A stretch of 64,000 nucleotides of DNA. Source: Euclidia mi. Lineage: Eukaryota > Arthropoda > Insecta > Lepidoptera > Erebidae. Where the stretch lies: NCBI GenBank assembly GCA_944739405.2, contig OX123192.2, forward strand, positions 47,916,486 through 47,980,485. Direction: 5' to 3'. The notes below the pieces were generated by a model. It worked only from the letters and a program-made list of their open reading frames with translations, was not told the DNA's origin and did not search any database. The position numbers were made by a program, and so were the translations under genes. Within the stretch, counting starts at the first letter, position 1. The number at the start of each line of letters is the position of its first letter. Positions 10,946-22,796 of the stretch are shown one piece after another.

Positions 10946-12108
10946 ATGGCAAGTGAATTAAAAGAAATATATTGTAAGCTTAAGAATATTAAAGATGCTC
11001 TAGTAAAGTTAAGTTATCCTAGAAGGACGAAAACTGTTTTGCATGAAAAATTTGCTGAGGCCACCCAGTTACGTAACCAATTCGATGAATGTCTTTAATG
11101 TGTATCCCAACAAATGGAACAAAATTATTAAAAGAAAAGGTTTTAACAGAGATAGAATCATATTGCGATTTGATAGGAGACATATATTTACAGATTGAAA
11201 ATTTTTGTTCCAAGGATTATAGCTCAATAGGCTCGGAGTTTACTGTCAAAGGTGTGGAAAGCAAAACCGCCAACATGGAAAAGTTTGACTTCAAAGTGGC
11301 TACGTCACTACTTCCGGTGATGACTGGTGATGAGGATGTCACTAAAAATGTCATCGATTCTATTGACTTGTATAGCTCTGCGCTAAACGAAGAAGGTAAG
11401 ATTATGTTAGTAAAGTTTGTTTTAAAAACACGATTAAGTCAAAGTGCAAAACTTAAACTGCCCACTTCGAATGAGTCTTGTGACTCGCTTCTTAGTGACA
11501 TGAGACAGCACTTGCTCACTAAAAAATCTAGCGCTTCCATTCATAAAGAATTAGTGAAAATGAGGCAAAATGGTACCTCTATTGATAATTATGGCCAAAG
11601 GATTGAATAATTATTTGTGGACTTGACGATTTCTCAAGCCGACGGTGATGACAATGCCTATAACATATTACGTCCAGTAAACGAAAAACTTGCCATCAAA
11701 AGTTTCACCGACGAGTTGAGAAGCCGTGAACTAGGTACTATACTGTCAGCACGTAATTATTCTACCCTAAAAGATACGATTAGAGCGGCTAAAGATGAGG
11801 AGTCGTCGTGCAGTCGCTCATATCCGGAAAGAGAGGTCTACCTGACATCGAAAGGTAAGTCTAGCAATAGAACTTTTCATAGTAGGGTTTCAACTTTAGA
11901 GGCCGCCCGGGTCCCTCGAATAACCACTGGTCGCGCGGGGGTTCACAAACATTTTATCCCAATTATCAAGCTAAAGGTCAGTATCAACCGCGTGGTAATC
12001 CTAACTATAGGCGTGGTTTCTATCGCGGTAGGCAGAATCGTAATTTCACTCGTACTTACACAAATAACTTACATTGTCTGGAAAACGAGTCGAATAAACC
12101 TAGAGTAG
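10946..12108 (+). pseudogene. Ty3 gag, broken by frameshifts and a stop
   Basis: Gag forms the particle that packages the element RNA. ATG 10946 opens about 50 codons and stops near 11096; the protein continues in another frame from about 11089 to a TAA at 11608-11610, and again in that frame from 11617. The centre is helical, with conserved-looking leucines, as in mdg1-type capsid. After about 11890 an alternative frame encodes an Arg/Gly-rich stretch (GFYRGRQNRNFTRT) that replaces zinc knuckles as the nucleic-acid-binding tail, another frameshift. No intact product is possible. Confidence 0.7.
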
Positions 12109-12204
12109 GTGAAGGACATAATCAGACACAGGACGCAAATAAAAGTGAAACTTTAGAATTTTTTCGACCCAAATTTTGTTTTAGCATGTGAATATAATAG
12201 TTCA

Positions 12205-12801
12205 GTGGAATGTTTAGTACAGAACGCCAAATATAGTTTACTTTTAGATTCCGGAGCATCATTATCCGTTTTGAAATTTGAGACCGTAAAGCATTGGAAT
12301 ATTCCAGTGCATACAGAATGTATCTCTATAAATGGTATAGGAGGAAAAGTCCAAACTGCGGGCTATGTTTTTATTACACTATACATAAATGGTCAGGAAT
12401 TTACACACAAATTTTATGTTATTAAAACATTACCTTGTTTACAACATGGTATTCTTGGTAGAGACTTTTTGAGAAAGTATAAAGCTATTTTAAATTTCAA
12501 AAATAATACTTTAACTTTAAACAATAGTAGTCATACTTTTACATTATCTATGAATTATGGCTCATTAGGAAGAGGTAGCTTTCTAAACATTCCACCTAGG
12601 TGCGAAAAACTATTTAGAATAGACTGTAGTTTAGGAGATGAATGCGTGGTATTACCTGAAGAATTATGTGAAGGTGTTTTCATGGCTGGAAGTGTTTCTA
12701 AACCATTAAATGGACAAATTAGTATTCAAATTTTAAATACTCGCGAAACACACGTGAATTTAAGTTATTTTAGACCAGAAATACATAGATTATCGGAATA
12801 A
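12205..12801 (+). pseudogene. Ty3 protease (retropepsin) segment of pol
   Basis: Aspartic protease that would mature the polyprotein. The active-site motif LLLDSGASLSVL is near residues 12-23, and the second signature GILGRDFL follows about 75 residues later. The frame ends in TAA at 12799-12801 but the following DNA stays open in the same frame up to another stop (13033-13035) and then enters RT. So the stop separates what should be one pol polyprotein. Confidence 0.8.
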
Positions 12802-13089
12802 AATATTTGCAATTTTGAGAAAAATGATATTATTGATGGAGATAGAGTACGTGAAATGTTTTCTCATTTAAAATTGGATCATTTAAATAAGGAGGAAAGG
12901 TCATCGATTCAAAATATTTGCGCAAAATTTTCTGATGTTTTTCATTTGCCGAATCATAAATTAACTACTACGAATCTCTATGACCAAACTATACAATTAA
13001 AGCCAAATGCGAGACCGGTATATGTTTTGACATAACAATACCGTCTTCCTTTTTCACAACGCATAGAAGTTGAAAATCAAATTCAGAAA

Positions 13090-14352
13090 ATGCTTTCTGA
13101 AAATATTATAGAACCGTCAAAAAGTGAATGGTCTAGCCCTATCTTACTAGTACCTAAAAAATCAAACGATGAATCGAAAAAATGGAGATTGGTAATCGAT
13201 TTTCGTAAATTAAATGATCAAATTTTAGATGACAAATTCCCGCTTCCCAATATAAGTGATATTTTAGATTCTCTGTCTGGAGCAATGTACTTCTCTCAAC
13301 TAGATCTTTCCCAGGCTTACTATCAGTCAAAATTAAAACCAGAGTGTAGAAAATATACTGCTTTTACGACACCGTCAGGCCAATACCAAATGACGCGTCT
13401 CCCAATGGGATTAAAAATTAGCCCAAGTTCTTTTTCTCGTCTCATGACTGTGGCCATGTCAGGCCTTACTTACGAAAAGCTTTTTATTTATTTGGATAAT
13501 TTAATTTGTTTCGGACGCAGCTTAGACATACATAATAAAAATCTTATAGATATCCTAACCCGATTACGTAACGTAAATCTAAAACTAAATCACGAGAAAT
13601 GCGATTTCTTAAGAAAAGAAATGCAGTTTTTAGGCCATGTTATTTCAACAAATGGTATAAAACCAGTTCCAGAAAAGATTAAGATTGTTCAGAATTATCC
13701 CGTTCCAAAAAATGTTGACGAAATTAAAAGGTTTGTGGCATTTACAAATTTTTATAGAAAATTCATTTTAAATTTTGCAGAAAAATTATTACCTTTAAAT
13801 AAGCTTTGTCGTAAAAATGTCAAATTTGATTGGACACCAGAATGCCAAAAATCTTTTATATCCCTTAAAAATGCATTAATATCTCCACCAATACTGCAAT
13901 ACCCAAATTTTGATTCAACAAATGTATTTATTTTACAAACGGATGCATCAGGCTATGCCATCGGATCGGTTTTAAGCAATAGCGATAATAGACCAGTGGC
14001 CTTCGCCAGTCGAAATTTAAATAAAGCAGAGGTTCGATACCCGACGGTTGAAAAGGAACTGCTTGCTATAGTGTGGTCAGTCAAATATTTCAGACCTTAC
14101 CTTTACGGCCGAAAGTTTATTATCCGGACTGATCACAAACCTTTAATTTACCTATTCAATATGACAAACCCGTCTAGCCGATTGACTAAATTTCGTTTAT
14201 TATTAGAAGAATACGATTACGAAGTTGAATATGTGAAAGGGGCGGACAACGCAGCTGCAGATGCTTTGTCACGCATTCGATTATCAAGTGAAGAACTGAA
14301 AGAGATGAAGGAGCATGTTATGTCAGTATTAACCAGAGCGCAGAAAAAATAG
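13090..14352 (+). pseudogene. Ty3 reverse transcriptase + RNase H with altered active site
   Basis: Copies element RNA into DNA and degrades the template. RT motifs in order: SPILLVPKK, WRLVIDFRKLND, FSQLDLSQAYYQ (motif A aspartate present), LPMGLK, then IYLDNLICFG near residue 132, where the canonical Y-x-D-D has become Y-L-D-N (codon AAT at 13498-13500). This should abolish metal binding. RNase H follows with LQTDASGYAIGSVL, EKELLAIVW, TDHKPLIYL and GADNAAADALSR, all looking intact. The frame ends TAG at 14350-14352. Downstream pol resumes one frame over. Confidence 0.85.
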
Positions 14353-14362
14353 TTGACCGAAA

Positions 14363-15806
14363 ATGTGTGACAATCCCATGGTTGATAAGGTAAACACTAA
14401 CGATTGGACTGATCACCCAAGAGTTGTGGATATTCTTAAAATACCAAAGGATTGTACTGAAATGTTGTTTGTAGATGATAAGGAATGGAGTATAATAAAA
14501 AATACGCCTACAGAAAAGTCTAAAATGTTCGCTTTTATTTCGTCAAAATCCGTAATTTACGTAAATCCTTCTTACCGATCATATTGTGCACGAGATGCCT
14601 TTGTGAGGAAGTTGGGTTCATTTTGCAAACGGATAAATATTGATACTATATATATTATAAAGAATGCTAGCAATATAGAATTCTTTTAAGAGTTAACTCG
14701 TTGTATAAATGACACGCAAAATTGGTCCAGACCGCGATTATATGTTTTAAATGGTGTCAAAAGAATAAGCGATAACGATACGAAGCGTGTAATATTGAAT
14801 GACTATCACATGTTGCCAACCAGCGGTCATGCCGGTATAAGGCGCATGGTGAATAATATTAAAAGACGTTACTTTTGGCCAGGATTACAAAAGGACGTAC
14901 ATGACTTTGTAAGTCGTTGCGATAAGTGCTTACGACAAAAGTATATGAATAAATATATAAAACAACCTATGGTCATAACAGACACAGGTCGTTGTAGTTT
15001 CGATAGAATTTATTAAGATTTAGTAGGGCCCTTATTTAAGGATAGCGATAATTATACTTATATTCTCACACTGCAGTGTGACTTAATAAAATATGTTGAG
15101 GCTTATCCTCTTAGACATAAGGATAGTATTTCAGTAGCAACTTCATTTATAAACAACTTTATCTTGCGGTACGGCATACCTCGACAAATCACGAGGTACA
15201 GAGTTCGTTTCTACAGTAATGAAAGAGGTATGTAACATTCTTAAAATTCAACAGGTAACATCGACAGCCTATTATCATCAATCTATTGGAGGTTTAGAAA
15301 ATAGTCATAAAAATTTAATGTCATTTTTGCGTATTCAGACTAATAACGAACCGAATAATTGGAGCGTATGGTTACCCTATTGGTGTTTTGCTTTTAATAC
15401 TACAGTTCACTCCGAAACCAAATAAACACCGTACGAATTAGTTTTCGGCAAACTTTGTAATTTACCTAACAACCTAACATCAGATGTAGATCCATTATAT
15501 AACTATTATGATTATCCAAAAGAACTTAAATACAGACTCCAAAAATCGCAATATGATGCTAGACAAAATTTAATTACAAACAAATATATAAGAAAATCTA
15601 AGTACGATAATTATACGAACACTATCACTTATAACGTTGGTGATATGATATTACTAAGAAACGAACAATGTGTAAACAAATTTGATCCTCTATATGTCGT
15701 TCCTTATAAGGTTATCGAAGATTGTGAACCAAATCTAAAAATAGAATACAAAGGTAAAGAAATTATAGTGCATAAGAATAGAACTAGACCCTATAATAAT
15801 ATTTGA
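14363..15806 (+). pseudogene. Ty3 integrase region, multiply interrupted
   Basis: Integrase inserts the cDNA. 14363-14689 encodes the poorly conserved linker. After a TAA (14687-14689) the same frame gives the HHCC zinc domain (SGHAGIRRM ... CDKCLRQK, about 14795-14945). A TAA at 15014-15016 interrupts just before the first catalytic region (DLVGPL). Near 15190 a frame change and apparent small deletion removes the segment that normally carries the second catalytic aspartate. The third region (YYHQSIGGLENSH, glutamate kept) is present, then TAA 15423-15425, and the tail runs to TGA 15804-15806. Nonfunctional. Confidence 0.8.
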
Positions 15807-15963
15807 TGTTAAAATACAATTATGAGTTATACTTTAAACATAAGTATATTCAATGTACTTGACTCATATAAAAATGTTGTTTTGTAATAGACTATAAGTT
15901 TTAGTCTTTAAGTGAAATAAAAATAAAGATTGTTTATTTTTAATTTATTTTATCCGGTGGGCG

Positions 15964-16128
15964 TGTAGTGTGTGTGTACAATGTGTACTAGCCCATCGTA
16001 TGTATACTATATAGATAAGTATTGATACACTCTATATAATCTGTATTCGCATATATTTTAGATCAGTAATAAATGTTATTACACGAGCTATAGTCGTTTC
16101 CTTCATCTCCCGAACTCACCACCTTATA
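15964..16128 (+). repeat. 3' LTR
   Basis: 165 bp, identical to the 5' LTR by direct reading, followed by the GCGG duplication at 16129-16132. The preceding bases (ATCCGGTGGGCG) are only a weak polypurine tract. Confidence 0.9.
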
Positions 16129-16132
16129 GCGG

Positions 16133-17335
16133 GTGCATCCACCTCTGCCGCACCTACTGCCGCCACCACTGCCCACCCCAGTGGCAAACACCACCACCAC
16201 CGCCACTGCGACGACCACCACCACATCCGCTCCTGCGAAGACCAGGTACCCACCACTCGTGGTAGAGGTACTTCGGGACTGGCCCCCGCACCTCAAGGAG
16301 CTCAAAAAGCGACTTGGGTACGCGCGTACGGGAAAGGCATCCGATTCATGCCGAAGTCGGAGGCCGAATACCGGACCACCCAACGCTACCTCACACAGCT
16401 GGAGAAGGAGACCAGGATATCCTGGTACTGTTACTCCCTCCCAGCCGAGCAGAGTGTGAAGGTAGCAATACGAGGCCTGTCTTCCAATACCGACCCCGGG
16501 GACATCGAGCGGGAACTCCGGGAGCTCGGATACATCCCGGAGTACGTCCGCGCACCGGTCGTCCCGGCTGCCTATTTCACGCGCAGCTGCAGCGGACCCC
16601 AGACATCATGCCGGGCATATTTGACGTCACAGAGTTATTCTGTATGCCTGGCGTCAAAATCGAGGCAAGGCGCGGCAAGAAAGGCCCTGCACAGTGCCAT
16701 AGATGCCAATTGTTCCGGCACTCGTCGCACAACTGCCACAGGCCTCCAGCCTGTGTGCGCTGCGGAAAGGAGCACGCCGCGAAGGACTGCCCACGCCCGC
16801 TTGAATTGCCACCGCCCTGCGCGAACTGTGGAGGTGCACACACGGCTAATAACATTGCCTGCCCAGTGTTCCGCAAGGAGGCGCGGAACAAACGAGCCGG
16901 CACAGTGGCTCGTCGCAGTGTGTTTTGACCATGGCTCGTACCTCTGCAGCCATGGTCAAAACATCCACCGTTACTGCCGACGAAAACGCACCCGGCTCTC
17001 TCATGGCAGCTGCCAACCCTGCCCAGGTGGCAGCTGGTAGGAAGAGAAGGAGGCGAAGGAGACCCCGGAGCAAGTCTGCTGTGACATCCACGCAGCAGAC
17101 CAAGAAGGAGCAGTCTACTGCACCTGTGGTCGCTGCCCCCTCAAGGGGGACGAAGGCGAAGCAGGCTGCAGCGCCAGCGCCAGTGCCCACCACGCCGGCG
17201 CCAGCACGAGTAGACCCGGTGATCACCATGGCCATCGGCGCGCTCAACGCCATGCTACAGGCCCTACAGGACGGGTGGGATCCGGTCCCACTCATCCTCA
17301 AATGCGTAGGCGAACTATGCGCATATGGCCGCTAG
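16133..17335 (+). pseudogene. Jockey-like ORF1, C-terminal part with zinc knuckles
   Basis: Continuation of the ORF1 interrupted at 10051. In successive frames (shifts near 16340, 16590 and 16915) it encodes the segment PPLVVEVLRDW, an RRM-like/PRE_C2HC-type region (VKVAIRGLSSNTD ... ELGYIPEYVRAP), and three CCHC knuckles (CHRCQLFRHSSHNCHR, CVRCGKEHAAKDC, CANCGGAHTANNIAC). It ends with an Arg/Lys-rich patch and an Ala/Pro linker, TAG at 17333-17335. This layout is characteristic of Jockey-group ORF1 RNA-binding proteins. Opposite-strand frames here are shadows. Confidence 0.75.
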
Positions 17336-20002
17336 TAGCCTACGCATTGTTTACTGGAACGCCGACGGAGTGTCCCCTGAGAAGTCCAGGCTCCTAAGGT
17401 TGCTGCTCTCCCAGCGGCAGGATGACATTGCCCTCGTCAACGAGACGCACCTTAAGGCCAGCCTTTCATTAAAGATGCCAGGGTACCACGTGTAACGAGA
17501 GGACCACATCTCTCCAGCTGGGACCGCGTACAGGGGATTAGCAGTCCTAGTGAAGAGACGGATCGTCCACCAACCGCTGCCTGTACCAACGCTGCAGTCG
17601 TCGTACGCCCTCGGCGTAGAAGTCTGCATCGACAGCCGCCCTATCCGTGTGTTTGCTTTCTATAAGCCGCCCAGCAACAGATTAGCGCTGGCTGATGTTC
17701 TCGCCCTGCTGGACTCGCCAAACGCGACCATAGTCACGGGCGACTTCAACGCTAAACACACGGCTTGGAATTCCACCACCACCTGCCCTGACGACCGCCA
17801 TCTACTGGACGATGCAGACCACAACGGCTACGACGTGCTGGGGCCAGAGGTCCCGACGCACTACCCGTACCAGACAGCCCTCACACCAGACGTCATCGAC
17901 CTGACGGTCATCCACGGCCTGCCAACCGCACCATCGATTGACGTCCTGGACGACCACCTCTTCTCGGACCATCAACCCGTATTTCTCACACTGTCGAGTG
18001 CTCCGGCTCGAACAGTGTTGCCACCCTCTCGACACCGCCAGGATTGGCAAGCATTCGCCGACTACATGGCGAAGCACGCACCCTATCGCCGGATCCAGAC
18101 CCACGCAGTCGTCGACACACTCAATGAGCAACTCAGAACTGTGATCAACACAGTGCATCGAGTCTCGCGTCTGGACGCTGCGTCAACACGCGGTCTCCCC
18201 AACTCCCGGCTCACATTATGGCGATGATCGAGAGGAAAAGGAAGCTCAGACGCCAATGGCAACGCACCCGATGCCCGACCATGAAGTCCCAGCTCAACGC
18301 TCTGGCTGCAAAGATCTCTAGTGCACTGGAGACAGTCGCCACCGAGTCCTGGCACCGCACCGTTAAGAGCGAGCAGGTGAAGACTGGTCAGGCATCCCCG
18401 CCTGTGCCGCCAGCTCTCCGGGAAGCAACCTCCGATTAGGCCCCTCCTGGCCGGTGACGGTACCCCACGTTACCGCCCCGAGGACCGAGCGGAGATCTTT
18501 GCCGACCACCTGGAGACCCAGTTCCAGCCGAATCCAGCCTCCAACATGCAGCACGTAGAAGATATCCAGCAGCGTCTGGAGTCCTACTTCGCCGATGGCC
18601 CCCACGGAAGATCCAGTAGTCTTTTCCCCGGGTCAGGTGCAGCGAATGATTCGCCGCACCAAGCTGCGGAAAGCCTCTGGTCCCGACCGGATCACCAACG
18701 AAGCCCTGCGTCACCTACCTCCGCGAGCAATCGCGACGTTGACACAGCTGTTCAAACGGCATCCTCCGCACAAGCCACTTCCCCGCAGTATGGAGACTCG
18801 GCCGAGTTATAATGCTGCCCAAGCCCGGGAAAAACATACTGAAGTCCGAAAGCTATCGGCCCATCACGCTGCTGTCAACACTCTCGAAAGTCTTCGAGAA
18901 GCTTCTACTGCTGCATCTTGTGCCGCACATTCAGCCACGCGACGAGCAGTTCGGGTTCAGAACCGAACACTCCACGACGCACCGGCTCGCGAGAGTACTG
19001 CACCTCATGACGGTGGCCCTCAACAAGAGGGAGAGCGCTGTCGCAGTACTTCTCGATATGGAGAAGGCGTTCGATCGCGTCTGGCACGCCGGCCTGGTAT
19101 ACAAGCTGTCCACGTCTACTACTCTCCGCCGAGTAGTCAAGACTGTGGCCACCTTTCTTCAGGATAGGCGCTTCCAAGTGACAGTTGACGGCGTCCTGTC
19201 AACTGAGCGCCCCATCGGAGCCGGCGTCCCTCAAGGGAGTTGCCTCTCGCCCGTGTGCTACAGCCGGTACACGTACGACATACCCGTTGCTGGAGGCGCC
19301 ATGCTGGCGCTGTACGCAGACGACGCTGCCTACATCACCACCTCCCTAAACCCCGTTCACGCGGCGGTTAAGATGCAGCGCGCACTGGATGCACTCCCGC
19401 CCTGGCTGGAAGACTGGAGACTGACGGTCAACGTGGCGAAGACCCAGGCGATCTCCATGGGTGGACGGAGACTGCCCCCGCCTCTCACTATGCTCGGACA
19501 CCACGTCGACTGGTCCCCGACGCTGAAATATCTCGGCGTGACCATAGACCGTCGTCTGACGATGGCCCCACACGTCAAGAACGTTGTTAGCCAAGCACAA
19601 ACCGCTCGAGCTCTCCTGCGTCCTGTCTTGGCGTCCGGACTTCCCCTCCGTGCGAAGCTGGCCGTCTACAAGGCATACATCCGCACCCGCCTCATCTATG
19701 CCTCGCCAGCGTGGTACGCGCTGACTGCAGAGACCCTACGCAAACGGCTGAGTGCGCAGCAGTCGCTCGCCCTACGCGCCGTTTTGGACGCCCCTCGCTA
19801 CGTGAGGAACGACGTCATAGGTCGCGCCGACGACTTCATTGAGAGCCTCGACGACTTCATCGGTCGCCTGAGCGCCAACATGTTTGCCTGCGCTGACGGG
19901 TCATCCTTCCGCCACCTGCGGGAGCTGGCGCCATACCATCGGCACCCACCGGACCGACCACTGCCACGGGACCGGATCCCCGCAGCAACCATACCGGACT
20001 GA
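17325..20002 (+). pseudogene. Jockey-like ORF2: endonuclease + reverse transcriptase
   Basis: ATG 17325 overlaps the ORF1 stop by 11 bases. The endonuclease reads WNADGV, VNETHL, FAFYKPPS, VTGDFNAKH, IDLTVIHG and FSDHQPV, with one in-frame TAA near 17494. It ends at 18227. Frame changes near 18220, 18545 and 18600 carry the frame through the linker and the RT start (KASGPDRITNEALR). From 18812 a continuous frame holds RT motifs: SYRPITLLSTLSKVFEK (near residue 15), LLDMEKAFDRVW (near 82), GVPQGSCLSP and LYADDAAY (near 167, catalytic pair intact). It ends at 20002. Inactive because of the stop and frameshifts. Confidence 0.8.
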
Positions 20003-20344
20003 CTCCAGCTCGCTCACGTCGGCTGACGGGTGCTTGTCGGGAGCCTCCCCCGGCAAGCTCAACCTTGCCAACGTAAGCGAAGCCCCCACCGAACAAGCCG
20101 TCGCTGGCTCGTAGATCGCTCACCGGACGTTCCCCTCTTGGGAATACTGCCGGTGGGGTCAGGTCTCGCTAGGGGCGTGAAGTACACCCGGACGAAACGC
20201 CCAGATACGACGCCAGTGGCAAGGACCACACCCCCGTGACCCGTCTGCAGTTGCAGGCAGCGGCTGATACCATTGAGACAGCACACCATCTGTATCAGTT
20301 TCCCCACAGTTCCTCTAGAGGTATTGTGAGAAGACCCGGAACTG

Positions 20345-20541
20345 TTTGGCTGTCGTACTCGACGGACGTTATTGTAGTGCTTAGTTATTATTATAGTTCT
20401 CTTAGTTGCGGTATTTTCAGTTCAGTGTACATCTATCGCTGTTATTGACTATTTGTGTTAAGTAAAATAATCTGTAAGGAATAAAACTTCCTAGTTTGCT
20501 TAGTGTCATGTTCTTTTTTAAATCTAACTACAACTGATCCC
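20345..20541 (+). repeat. LTR-like direct repeat, copy A, right part
   Basis: Begins with the second copy of TTTGGCTGT and matches 25053-25250 at roughly 95 percent by eye, including AAGGAATAAAACTTCC and ending at CTAAGA. Directly after it comes TCAGAAGTGGGAATG, which resembles the start of an LTR-retrotransposon interior. With 8631-8679 it makes up one copy of about 240 bp. Confidence 0.6.
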
Positions 20542-20599
20542 TAAGATCAGAAGTGGGAATGCCACGCATTCTAGGCCATCTAAATTCAGCGTTTATTGT

Positions 20600-20845
20600 G
20601 TGTCATTCGTGAAATTACATCTCAACCAGTGCCAACATATCGATCGATGCGTGGGATTAGACCACAACTACCCATGTGTTCAAAATGAAGACGCTAGAAA
20701 TGAAAAATTGCTGGGTCTGTTGGAACTAGAGAACCGCAATTTTCTGTCGCTGATACAAGCTATGAAAATACCTACTACATCGTCAAATGGCCTTCATTTA
20801 CCGCACTCCGATCATAAGAAACGAGATGTGGATGCACGTGCTTGA
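20600..20845 (+). CDS. Hypothetical 81-aa frame after the LTR-like repeat
   Basis: An open frame starting about 60 bases after the LTR-like repeat. It has several Cys/His (QHIDRCVG, HNYPCVQ) and a helical Leu/Glu-rich middle, without a recognised domain. Its place is where a gag would start in an LTR element. It may be a gag remnant or chance. Confidence 0.2.
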   Translation: MSFVKLHLNQCQHIDRCVGLDHNYPCVQNEDARNEKLLGLLELENRNFLSLIQAMKIPTTSSNGLHLPHSDHKKRDVDARA

Positions 20846-21184
20846 GTGCCAACTGCAGACATGTGATTCACCGATCAAGACCGGCAATGCGCCCCGCTTA
20901 TTGTCATATTAAGCCGCACCTTGAAGGGAGGAGCTTCGACCTGGCTATCTACCGTGTAGTTTCCTGGAATGATATTGTGCAATGAAGTATGCACACGAGG
21001 TGCGAGCGAAGGCAACTGCTAACGCTGCTATGTTGGTAAATCAGCTGAGCTTTCAACAGTGGTAAGCGTATTTTGTCTGATTTTTTATTTGTGCTGCAAG
21101 TTTTAATGACGGTAGTTGCAAAACATTCCTGGTTAGCAGAATACCGCTATACGTTTAGTAACCTTAGAAATATCATAATGGTTG

Positions 21185-21525
21185 TGGTGGCGACGTCGCC
21201 GTCACATCATACTGGGGTTGTGGGTTCGATTCCTACACGCAACACGGAGTTCTGGTTAAAACAGGCTTTTACTGTGACACTGTTTGACCTTTGCGTGTTT
21301 CCCGTGACATGATCTCCTGAATAAGCTTCTTCTTATTAGCTTAAAGAAGAAAGAAATAGTGACAAAATTGTTGGGTAGTACTAACAACTTAATTACGACC
21401 ATTGCTGTATTTTACGTTAACATATGGTTGGCTCGCTACCACCGTGTCTTAACTATAGCGTAGATATCGAACGGAGGTTTCGGGTTCGATACTCGGGTTA
21501 AAAGAAAGCGAAAGTTTTTATTTAT
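21185..21525 (+). repeat. Two tRNA-like promoter modules
   Basis: Two segments each end with a B-box: GTGGGTTCGATTCC near 21224 and TTTCGGGTTCGATACTC near 21480. They are preceded by partly tRNA-like A-box halves. Neither folds into a convincing complete tRNA from inspection, so I read them as heads of degenerate tRNA-derived SINEs. Confidence 0.4.
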
Positions 21526-22796
21526 TTTCATAGGAAATCATGCGTAGTTGGCTTCCGATCACGAGCCTTGTGATCATATGCTTGCCTGCAAATAGATCAT
21601 CTTGTCTCGGTCTTACCTAATGGACTGTAAGACTGAGCGTACAGGTCGACTTGCATTATTCCAAGCAAGTGCGTTTGAGTGAAACGTGGCAGTTATTGTT
21701 CTAGTACAGTTGTGATATTGGTTTTAGAAACAAAACCGAGCTTCAGTTGTTTTTTTGCTAAGCCTAGAACAATAACTCCGGTCTAGACTTTCCATCGCAG
21801 GGCAGCGGTGCTAAATAGCAAATTCGCGTCTAAAGTTGTTAGACTAATCGAATCGTACATACTAACCATAATGTAAGACTATGCTTCAGCTATTGCGGCT
21901 GACCGTGCTGATTTTATGTGGAACAGATTGTAACGTTTATTACTTAAATAGACGTGTGACTTGCAGTGCTGTTTAGAACTTTAGACGTGTAGTTGGTTGG
22001 TTCGAGTGTAGCCTGATCGCCCATAGTCGAAAGATATCACTAATGCCATTATTTTACCGACTCGTGTTTAAAAAACCTAGTGGTTTTCATTTGAACGTGA
22101 TTACAGCTTAAGAAACACGTAACACTTTAACTCTTTATAGTTCTGTTTTATCAAATCTCGATGTTTTTGGAACCGTTATTTCAAGTTAAACCATTAAACC
22201 TGCTACTTATTGTGCGCAAATACATGTTGGTCCTACACATGTTTTTTTCAACATCTTAACAGATGGCACTAATAAAAATGATTGGTGTGTTACCTTACTG
22301 TGGTTAATAGATGGCATCACTTGTAAAATTAAATTCAATTAAAATTACCTACTGCGTGTTTCTATTTTCATGTAATGCTCTGGGTATGTTTACTAAATAC
22401 CCCCGATTTCTTTGGCCAGTTCCAAGTTATGTTTAGGACGTTTAAGAGTGATACAGTAAACAGAAGAGTTTCTAGACGAAGCTGTTGAACTCGATTCTCA
22501 GTGTAGAAGCAAGTGATAGAGTTATAATTGTGGTGCGTTATGATAATCAGTTTAAACGATTTTCGTTTTCATTGTAAGTAGAACCAGGTTATTGTTGATT
22601 GTTTGCTTATCTTTATTTCCATTGAGATGGGAACATTGATGGTCATGTAGGACCCTAGTTTCCGTTGTGCAGATTTGCAGAAAAAGAATGGGTCAATAAT
22701 GCGGCTGCATGTTTAAAACCATGCGCTGCCATTGGTTGGACCAGCAATATGCTTTTATGGTTAGCGTAGTTTACGCTGGTGCTTTTGTGTAAGGCT

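Larger units (their letters stand above)
10052..16128 (+). mobile_element. Ty3/gypsy-type LTR retrotransposon, mdg1-like
   Basis: A 6.1-kb element with 165-bp LTRs at both ends (identical when read base by base), a primer site abutting the 5' LTR, a small membrane-protein frame, gag with an Arg/Gly-rich tail, protease, RT, RNase H and integrase in canonical order, and no env. The order PR-RT-RH-INT places it in Ty3/gypsy; resemblance to the mdg1/412 group is inferred from RT and integrase motifs. It sits inside a Jockey-like ORF1 with a GCGG duplication. Gag-pol is broken by several stops and frameshifts, so this copy cannot be autonomous although its LTRs look new. Confidence 0.9.
8680..20344 (+). 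mobile_element. Jockey-like LINE, split by a Ty3 element
   Basis: A GC-rich non-LTR retrotransposon with a zinc-knuckle ORF1 and an endonuclease-RT ORF2, flanked by a 9-bp duplication TTTGGCTGT at 8671-8679 and 20345-20353. Its composition contrasts strongly with the surrounding A+T-rich DNA. It is interrupted by an LTR retrotransposon at 10052-16128 (plus a 4-bp duplication). Both ORFs carry several frameshifts and at least one in-frame stop, so it is inactive. The 3' end before the duplication has no poly(A). Family name is inferred from the ORF1 zinc knuckles, the ORF1/ORF2 overlap and the RT motifs. Confidence 0.75.
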
